NCBI GenBank assembly: GCA_030641695.1
Contig: DAOWGY010000025.1
Span: 1 to 10,735, forward strand
Reading direction: 5' to 3'
DNA: 10,735 nucleotides
Source: Gammaproteobacteria bacterium
Lineage (GTDB): Bacteria; Pseudomonadota; Gammaproteobacteria; Steroidobacterales; Woeseiaceae
The notes under the pieces are model-generated. The model was not told the DNA's origin, ran no database searches, and worked only from the letters and a program-made list of their open reading frames with translations. Below, piece after piece: positions 5,665-10,735 of the stretch. The position numbers were made by a program, and so were the translations under genes. Numbering within the stretch: the first letter of the stretch is position 1; the number at the start of each line of letters is the position of its first letter.

Positions 5665-7308
5665 ATGAATACACGACAGCTGCTCGCAGTCATCGCGACA
5701 ATCATGCTGACCGCCGCCGGTTGCGGCAGCGGTAGTTCGGGTGGCACGGCGCAGCCGCCACCGCCACCACCGCCACCACCTGTAACCGCGTCAGAAGCGT
5801 TCAAGGTCCTGAACCAGGCGTCGTTCGGCGCGACCGGGGCGGAGGCGCAACGCATCATTACGATGGGCATCGAAGGCTGGATCGACGATCAGCTTGCGCA
5901 GCCCGCGTCGTTGCAGTTGCCGCACCTGCAAAGCCTGCCGCGGCCGCAGTTCCTGTTCGAGCTGCAGCCTGATCGAGTCGATATCTGGTTCCGCAATGGC
6001 TTGACTGGTCCCGACCAATTGCGTCAACGCGTTGCCTTTGCACTCTCCGAGATCATGGTCGTGTCGCAACTGGGCGTCCTCGGCAACATGACGTATTCGC
6101 TAGCGGACTTTTACGATGTGCTGTCACGCAATGCGTTTGGTAACTACCGCGACCTGATTGAAGAAGTGACATTGCATCCGGCAATGGGGGTCTACTTGAG
6201 CATGCTCGGCAACGAGCGACCGGATCCCGTGTTGAATATTCGCCCGGACGAGAACTACGCACGCGAACTCATGCAGCTGTTTTCGGTCGGTCTCGTCGAA
6301 TTGAATGTCGATGGCACCACAAGGCTCGACAACCTGGGCAACCCGATCCCAACCTACGACCAGTCAATCATCGAAGGCTTCGCGCATGTCTATACGGGCT
6401 GGACCTATGCCGGTGCGCCGAGTTTTCGTGGCGCTTTCCCGACCGATTTCAATCAGATCATTCCGATGCAATTGTATCCGGGTTTTCATGACACCGGACC
6501 GAAGAAACTTCTAAACGGCGTCGAGCTGCCCGCGGGTCAGTCTGGCAATCAGGACCTGGCGGATGCGCTCGACAATATCTTCAATCACTCTAACGTCGGT
6601 CCGTTCATAGCGATTCGCCTGATTCAGCGTCTTGTCACCAGCAATCCGTCACCGGGCTACGTGCAGCGTGTCGCGCAAATGTTCAACAACAACGGTGCGG
6701 GCGTCCGAGGCGACCTGGGCGCCGTAGTGAAAGCGATTCTCATGGATGATGAGGCGCGTCCGGACCTCGCAATGGATCTCGACGGCAAGCTCAAGGAGCC
6801 GCTGCTGCGCCTGACGCAGTTGTGGCGCGCCTACGACGCGCGGTCGGCAAGCGGGCGATATCCGCTCGTTGCCTCATTCATACTGTTCGGCCAGGGGCCG
6901 TTGCAGTCGCCGTCCGTATTCAATTTTTTCAGTCCGTTCTACTCGCCGCCCGGCGAGATTCGCAACATCGGTCTGGTCGCACCAGAACTGCAGATCGCTT
7001 CCGAGTATCAGAACACCTATGTGACGAACTACTGGTTCTTCCAGACGTTCGGGCTGAACCAGACGAATACCGATCTACAGGAAGACGATATCTTCATAGA
7101 TTTCAGCGAAGAGATGATGGTTGCCGACGATGTTGACGCATTGATCGACATGGTTGCTGGAAAGCTTCTTGCTGGCGACATCTCGGCCGCGCTGCGCCAG
7201 GAGATTACAAACATCATGGCACTGATACCCGAGACTGAAACCGCGCTGCGCGCAGCAGAGACAATCTATCTGATCGTGTCATCACCCGAATACGCCTACC
7301 AGAAATAA
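5665..7308 (+). CDS. DUF1800 family lipoprotein
   Basis: This 547-residue protein starts one base after the Spy-like stop, with GAGG at 5653-5656 upstream. A hydrophobic leader ends in TAAGC (Cys20), a slightly loose lipobox, followed by a Gly/Ser stretch and nine consecutive prolines (31-39), probably a spacer away from the membrane. The DUF1800 domain fills the rest. Recognisable parts are VLNQASFGAT (48-57), GIEGWIDDQL (68-77), RQRVAFALSEIMVVS (120-134), NYRDLIEEVTLHPAMGVYL (160-178), RPDENYARELMQLFSVGLVE (193-212), GFAHVYTGW (238-246) and QSPSVFNFFSPFYSPPG (414-430). The biochemical role of DUF1800 is not established. It is very often paired with a DUF1501 gene, as here. It is expected at the outer or inner membrane facing the periplasm, or at the cell surface. 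Confidence 0.93.
   Translation: MNTRQLLAVIATIMLTAAGCGSGSSGGTAQPPPPPPPPPVTASEAFKVLNQASFGATGAEAQRIITMGIEGWIDDQLAQPASLQLPHLQSLPRPQFLFELQPDRVDIWFRNGLTGPDQLRQRVAFALSEIMVVSQLGVLGNMTYSLADFYDVLSRNAFGNYRDLIEEVTLHPAMGVYLSMLGNERPDPVLNIRPDENYARELMQLFSVGLVELNVDGTTRLDNLGNPIPTYDQSIIEGFAHVYTGWTYAGAPSFRGAFPTDFNQIIPMQLYPGFHDTGPKKLLNGVELPAGQSGNQDLADALDNIFNHSNVGPFIAIRLIQRLVTSNPSPGYVQRVAQMFNNNGAGVRGDLGAVVKAILMDDEARPDLAMDLDGKLKEPLLRLTQLWRAYDARSASGRYPLVASFILFGQGPLQSPSVFNFFSPFYSPPGEIRNIGLVAPELQIASEYQNTYVTNYWFFQTFGLNQTNTDLQEDDIFIDFSEEMMVADDVDALIDMVAGKLLAGDISAALRQEITNIMALIPETETALRAAETIYLIVSSPEYAYQK
5755..5781 (+). repeat. Simple repeat encoding nine prolines
   Basis: Alternating CCG/CCA codons form a 27-base low-complexity tract in the DUF1800 gene. 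It encodes the linker between the lipidated cysteine and the folded domain. Such tracts can change length by slippage, and changes in multiples of three would only alter linker length. Confidence 0.7.
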
Positions 7309-7327
7309 CAGTGTGGCCCGAGCAGGC

Positions 7328-7342
7328 AGGAGAAAGACAATG
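7328..7342 (+). promoter_or_regulatory. Shine-Dalgarno AGGAG that sets the DUF1501 start
   Basis: AGGAG at 7328-7332 is 7 bases before ATG 7340. The alternative GTG at 7313 would add nine residues before the Tat signal and has no such site. Confidence 0.75.
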
Positions 7343-8695
7343 GCAAAAATCAATCGACGTGACTTTCTGAGGAACACCAGTGCCGCCGCCGTATTCGCAG
7401 CAACACCGGGCCTGGCTTACTCGCAGGTCGTGGGTGGTGGTGCGCCGTTCGACGACTATCGGGCGCTTGTCTGTGTCTTCTTTTTTGGTGGCAACGACTC
7501 CTTCAACATGCTCGTGCCGCGCAGCGACACCGAGTACGGCGTATATGCGGCATCGCGGCAGAATCTCGCGATTGCGCAGCAGGATCTGTTGCCGATTACG
7601 ACGCCCGGCACGGGCACTACGCTGTACGGTATGCATCCGACGATGACGTCTCTGCAACAGATCTTTGAAGCGGGCAGTGCTGCGTTCGTCACCAACGTCG
7701 GTCCGCTTGTCGAGCCGACAAGCAGAGACGACTTCTTCAACAAGTCCGTCGCGCTGCCGCCGCAATTGTTTTCGCACAATGATCAGCAGGACCAGTGGAA
7801 CTCACTGAAGGGCAATCGTACTTCCAAGACCGGCTGGGCAGGGCGCATGGCGGACCTGATTCGCAGCAACGTTGCGGGTCAGCAGATGGCGACCAATGCA
7901 TCGCTGTTTGGCAACAACCTGTTGCAGTCTGCCGACGAGACCATCGCCTACGTCATGGGGCCGGGCGGCCCGCTGCAATTCACCGGCTTCTCGACCACGC
8001 CGGGCGAGCCGGGATTCGAGCAACGCCAGGCGTTCATACGCATCCTCGAAGCGCAGCACGGCTCGATCTACGAGCGCGCGTTCGCCGAGGTTCAGAGTCG
8101 GGCGATTGCGACTGCAGATACGGTGACCGCCGCCATCGATTCGCGGCCGCCGCCGAATACAGTCTTCCCACAGTCGCAACTTGGCGGTCAGTTACGAACC
8201 GTCGCACGGCTGATCGCTGCGCGCGATGACCTGCAGATGCGGCGCCAGGTGTTTTTTGTTGCGGCCGGTGGCTTCGACTCGCACGATAACCAGGTTGAGG
8301 ATCAGCCTGGCCTGCTTGCCGATGTCAGCGAATCAATATCAGCGTTCTACAACGCGACAGTCGAGCTTGGCGTTTCGGACAGCGTCACGACATTCACACA
8401 GTCCGACTTCGGTCGTACCCTGACGTCGAATGGTGACGGTACCGACCATGCCTGGGGCGGCAACCAAATTATCCTCGGTGACGCCGTCAGCGGCAGACAG
8501 CTCATCGGCAGCTACCCGGAACTACAGATTGGCGGACCCGAAGATGTCGGTGGCGGCCGTTTCATCCCGTCAACCTCAGCTGACCAGTACGCAGCAACCC
8601 TCGCGCGGTGGTTCGGTATCCCCGACATCGATCTCGATATCGTGGCCCCGAACCTCGCCAATTTCGCCGTGCGTGACCTGGGCTTCATGGTATAA
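7340..8695 (+). CDS. DUF1501 family protein, Tat-exported
   Basis: The product is 451 residues. The N-terminus carries a twin-arginine signal, INRRDFLRNTSAAAVFAATP (Arg6-Arg7), so the protein is probably exported folded, perhaps with a bound metal. DUF1501 belongs to the alkaline phosphatase/sulfatase-like fold. Visible conserved parts are VCVFFFGGNDSFNMLVP (44-60), LFSHNDQQDQW (143-153), GGFDSHDNQ (310-318) and TFTQSDFGRTLTSNGDGTDH (351-370), then AWGG. The Asn/Asp/His residues in these motifs match where metal ligands lie in the superfamily. I do not see the Cys/Ser-x-Pro-x-Arg nucleophile of sulfatases, so a classic sulfatase reaction is unlikely. The gene is 31 bases after DUF1800, its usual partner. 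Its TAA stop lies at the edge of a seven-A run that begins a hairpin. Confidence 0.92.
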   Translation: MAKINRRDFLRNTSAAAVFAATPGLAYSQVVGGGAPFDDYRALVCVFFFGGNDSFNMLVPRSDTEYGVYAASRQNLAIAQQDLLPITTPGTGTTLYGMHPTMTSLQQIFEAGSAAFVTNVGPLVEPTSRDDFFNKSVALPPQLFSHNDQQDQWNSLKGNRTSKTGWAGRMADLIRSNVAGQQMATNASLFGNNLLQSADETIAYVMGPGGPLQFTGFSTTPGEPGFEQRQAFIRILEAQHGSIYERAFAEVQSRAIATADTVTAAIDSRPPPNTVFPQSQLGGQLRTVARLIAARDDLQMRRQVFFVAAGGFDSHDNQVEDQPGLLADVSESISAFYNATVELGVSDSVTTFTQSDFGRTLTSNGDGTDHAWGGNQIILGDAVSGRQLIGSYPELQIGGPEDVGGGRFIPSTSADQYAATLARWFGIPDIDLDIVAPNLANFAVRDLGFMV

Positions 8696-8719
8696 AAAAA
8701 GGGGTCAGAGCCCATTTTT
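8694..8719. terminator. Short hairpin flanked by A7 and T5, overlapping the DUF1501 stop
   Basis: A seven-A run (8694-8700), GGGG (8701-8704), TCAGAG, CCC (8711-8713), A and TTTTT (8715-8719) form a small stem with A and T flanks. It can work as a weak intrinsic terminator in either direction. The core GGGGTCAGAGCCC is one I recall as a recurrent extragenic motif in proteobacterial genomes, so it may equally be a repeat element. Confidence 0.5.
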
Positions 8720-8731
8720 GAGAACAAAGCC

Positions 8732-8757
8732 CGCCGCAACGGGTCTTAGTTGCGGCG
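8732..8757. repeat. Perfect 8-bp inverted repeat before the DUF885 gene
   Basis: CGCCGCAA (8732-8739) and TTGCGGCG (8750-8757) pair perfectly around a 10-base loop. This hairpin is 13 bases after the T-run of the preceding one and 24 bases before the DUF885 start. The two together suggest a REP-like extragenic element or a leader structure. Confidence 0.5.
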
Positions 8758-8769
8758 AAGCAGTTAATT

Positions 8770-8784
8770 GGGGAATTGACGATG
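8770..8784 (+). promoter_or_regulatory. Shine-Dalgarno GGGGA that sets the DUF885 start
   Basis: GGGGA at 8770-8774 is 7 bases before ATG 8782. An in-frame TTG at 8776 is only 1 base away from the same site and is therefore not favoured. Confidence 0.65.
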
Positions 8785-10563
8785 AAAGGTGTTGTACCGG
8801 TCGTCCTGGCCGGAGTGTTGGTATTGGCGGCTTGCGGCGGCGAGCATGCGGCCACTGAGCAAAGCGACTTGCAAGCCGAACTTGCGGTGCTCTTTGATGA
8901 TCACTGGCAGCGCAATCTCGAACTCAATCCGCTCATGGCGACCGGTGTCGGTGACTACCGTTACAACGATCGCCTGGCCAATTCCATTGGCCCGAATTTC
9001 CGCCATGGGCGACACATGCTGAATGAAGAATCATTGCAGCGCCTGATGCAAATCAATCGTGACGACCTGGAATACCAGGACCAGCTTAGCTACGACATGT
9101 TCAGGATCCTCCGTGAGCAAGCACTCGAGGGCGAGCAGTTTCCGGCGCACCTGCAACCGATCAGCCAGTTCTACCTGTTTCCGAGTATGTTTGTTCGCCT
9201 CGGCAGTGGCAGCAGTCTGCATCCTTTCAAAACGGTTGAGGATTACGATGACTTCCTGAGTCGTGTCGATGATTTCGTTGTCTGGGTAGATCAGGCCATC
9301 GAGAACATGAACGACGGCGCCGCGCAGGGCATCGTTCAGCCGCGCGTACTCATGCAAAAGGTTGTGCCGCAACTTACGTCCCAGATCGTGGAGAACGCGG
9401 AAGACAGTGGCTTCTGGGCGCCGATCGAGAACATGCCGGCTGACTTCAGTGACGAAGACTGTGCGCGCCTGAAGGCTGCTTATGCGGACGTCATCGAGAA
9501 CACGATTATCCCGACATTCCAGCGTCTCAATAACTTCATCGGCGATGAACATATGGGGGCCACGCGAGATTCCTACGGGCTGCTCGATCTGCCCAATGGC
9601 GACAATTGGTATGCACACAGAGTACGCGTGCGTACCACAACGGATATGACGCCGGAGGAAATTCACCAGATCGGCCTCAGCGAGGTTGCGCGCATACACG
9701 ACGAAATGCGCAGCGTCATGGAAGAAGTCGGCTTCGAGGGCGATCTCGATGAGTTCTTCGAGTTCATGAACACCGACGAGCAGTTCTTTTTCGATGAGCC
9801 TGATCAGCTGATCCAGGGCTATCGTGACATGTCGGATCACATCGAAAGTCTTGCGCCAAAGCTCTTCGAGATCTTCCCGAAGACCGATTTTGAAGTACGC
9901 CGCGTGGAACCGTTCCGCGAGGCGTCCGCGTCGGGCGGTTCTTACCAGGCCGGCACGCCGGATGGCGCGCGGCCCGGCATCTTTTACGCAAATGCCTACG
10001 ACATAAAGGGACGGCCGAATTGGGCGATGGAGTCGCTATACCTGCACGAAGCGATCCCGGGTCATCACTTCCAGATCTCCTTGCAGCAGGAGGCCGGGAA
10101 TCTGCCTGAATTCCGTCGTTTCGGCCGCTTCACGGCGTTCAGCGAGGGTTGGGGTCTGTATGCCGAGACACTCGGCAAGGAACTGGGCGTGTATACCGAT
10201 CCCTACCAGTATTTCGGCGCGCTGAACGCGGAACTTTGGCGTTCGATCCGCCTCATCGTCGACACGGGCATTCATGCCAAGGGCTGGACGCGTCAGCAGG
10301 TGCTCGACTACATGTACGAAAACTCGGCCGTGGCCGAAACCCGCGCCGTCTCCGAAGCCGAGCGTTTCATGGCGATCCCCGCACAGGCACTTGCCTACAA
10401 GATCGGACAACTCAAGATCCGCGAGATCCGCAACAAGGCCGAAGCACGCCTCGGCGACGACTTCGACATTAAGGCCTTCCACACGGAAGTGCTCAAAGAC
10501 GGCCCGATGCCGCTATCGATGCTCGACGCAAAGATCGATCGCTGGGTTGATTCGCAGCTCTAA
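8782..10563 (+). CDS. DUF885 family lipoprotein, zinc metallopeptidase-like
   Basis: The 593-residue product has a lipoprotein leader ending in L15-A-A-C18 and is therefore expected to be anchored on the periplasmic side. The rest is one DUF885 domain, close to the family's usual 550-620 residues. The N-terminal half includes LELNPLMATGVGDYRYND (46-63 from this start). The catalytic-type motif HEAIPGHHFQ lies at 422-431, followed by FTAFSEGWGLYAE (450-462) with Glu455, the expected third zinc ligand. VDTGIHAKGW (493-502) and AQALAYKIGQ (534-543) are also family landmarks. The arrangement matches M3/M32-like gluzincin metallopeptidases, so peptide hydrolysis in the periplasm is likely, but the substrate is unknown. 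It has its own Shine-Dalgarno sequence and is separated from DUF1501 by two hairpins, so it may be a separate transcript. Confidence 0.92.
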   Translation: MKGVVPVVLAGVLVLAACGGEHAATEQSDLQAELAVLFDDHWQRNLELNPLMATGVGDYRYNDRLANSIGPNFRHGRHMLNEESLQRLMQINRDDLEYQDQLSYDMFRILREQALEGEQFPAHLQPISQFYLFPSMFVRLGSGSSLHPFKTVEDYDDFLSRVDDFVVWVDQAIENMNDGAAQGIVQPRVLMQKVVPQLTSQIVENAEDSGFWAPIENMPADFSDEDCARLKAAYADVIENTIIPTFQRLNNFIGDEHMGATRDSYGLLDLPNGDNWYAHRVRVRTTTDMTPEEIHQIGLSEVARIHDEMRSVMEEVGFEGDLDEFFEFMNTDEQFFFDEPDQLIQGYRDMSDHIESLAPKLFEIFPKTDFEVRRVEPFREASASGGSYQAGTPDGARPGIFYANAYDIKGRPNWAMESLYLHEAIPGHHFQISLQQEAGNLPEFRRFGRFTAFSEGWGLYAETLGKELGVYTDPYQYFGALNAELWRSIRLIVDTGIHAKGWTRQQVLDYMYENSAVAETRAVSEAERFMAIPAQALAYKIGQLKIREIRNKAEARLGDDFDIKAFHTEVLKDGPMPLSMLDAKIDRWVDSQL

Positions 10564-10735
10564 CGAGGCGCTGCGACGACCGTCCTGTTAGGGGGGGCTG
10601 CGGGGATGTTTTTCGAGGAAGTAAAGCGCAGCGCAGCGAGCCATGACGAGAAAAAGCATGCCCGCAGCCCACCCAATCAGGGTTTCTATTAGCTTTGATT
10701 TGGGGCAGTCTGAGCTGCAATGAAGCTGGATCGAG
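10564..10735. other. Non-coding 3' region
   Basis: No convincing gene is visible here. The stretch holds the imperfect inverted repeat at 10591-10674 and a crossing 8-bp pair, GCGCTGCG at 10568-10575 with CGCAGCGC at 10627-10634. An ATG at 10720 opens a frame to the window end, but it has no Shine-Dalgarno sequence and only five codons are visible. Confidence 0.5.
10591..10674. repeat. Long imperfect inverted repeat downstream of DUF885
   Basis: Positions 10591-10613 pair with 10652-10674: 20 Watson-Crick pairs, one G-T pair and two mismatches over 23 positions, with a 38-base interval. The core GGGCTGCGGG (10595-10604) and CCCGCAGCCC (10661-10670) is perfect. The structure is 28 bases after the stop codon. 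It could serve as a strong (possibly bidirectional) terminator-like hairpin, or be a REP/MITE-type extragenic repeat. Confidence 0.6.

Noticed and set aside
9031..9840. 269-codon minus-strand frame inside the DUF885 gene
   Set aside because: The DUF885 reading on the plus strand has clear motifs throughout; the antisense frame is long only because of codon bias in the real gene.
10720..10735. Start of another gene at ATG 10720
   Set aside because: Only five codons are visible, with no Shine-Dalgarno sequence at a suitable distance; it cannot be supported.
1..10735. CRISPR array, tRNA, rRNA or insertion sequence
   Set aside because: I saw no regularly spaced direct repeats, no tRNA-like cloverleaf segment, no rRNA-like stretch and no transposase or integrase reading frame.

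Overview
The window looks like ordinary chromosome from a free-living, probably marine or soil, gammaproteobacterium. Base composition is moderately GC-rich. Genes carry Gram-negative lipoprotein and Tat signals, and the gene set (periplasmic L,D-transpeptidase, CpxP/Spy-like periplasmic protein, DUF1800/DUF1501 pair, DUF885 metallopeptidase) is typical of such bacteria. The exact lineage is inference; I see no rRNA or tRNA to fix it.

Layout. (1) 1-186: the 3' end of a SAM-dependent methyltransferase gene. (2) 257-1542: an L,D-transpeptidase lipoprotein with a LysM-like segment, overlapped by 4 bases (GTGA) by a 41-codon highly charged ORF. That ORF meets the next gene tail to tail, their stop codons sharing the palindrome TTAA. 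(3) 2597-1539 on the minus strand: a PLP-dependent enzyme of the D-cysteine desulfhydrase/ACC deaminase family. (4) 2689-4242: a single contractile tail sheath-like gene with no tube, baseplate, spike or ATPase gene anywhere in the window. (5) 4364-8695: a tight five-gene operon. It has an ECF sigma factor, a one-TM candidate anti-sigma factor, a Spy/CpxP-like periplasmic protein, a DUF1800 lipoprotein and a Tat-exported DUF1501 protein; the first three overlap by ATGA. (6) 8782-10563: a DUF885 zinc-peptidase-like lipoprotein, preceded by two hairpins. (7) 10564-10735: non-coding, with a strong imperfect inverted repeat.

How they work together. The 4364-8695 operon reads as a self-contained envelope-sensing module. 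The periplasmic Spy-like protein and membrane anti-sigma would control the sigma factor, and the sigma factor would drive the exported DUF1800/DUF1501 pair. This resembles the CnrYXH metal-sensing arrangement but has an unexplained output. Four of the complete protein-coding genes encode proteins predicted to be exported, and the membrane candidate anti-sigma adds a fifth envelope protein, so the theme is envelope and periplasm. The lone sheath gene immediately upstream of the sigma operon is the least expected item.

Several starts were moved from the longest possible reading frame to an internal ATG with a good Shine-Dalgarno sequence (4364, 7340, 8782) or with better fit to the family (2597). 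Two genes (257 and 2689) have only a TTG start available or supported.
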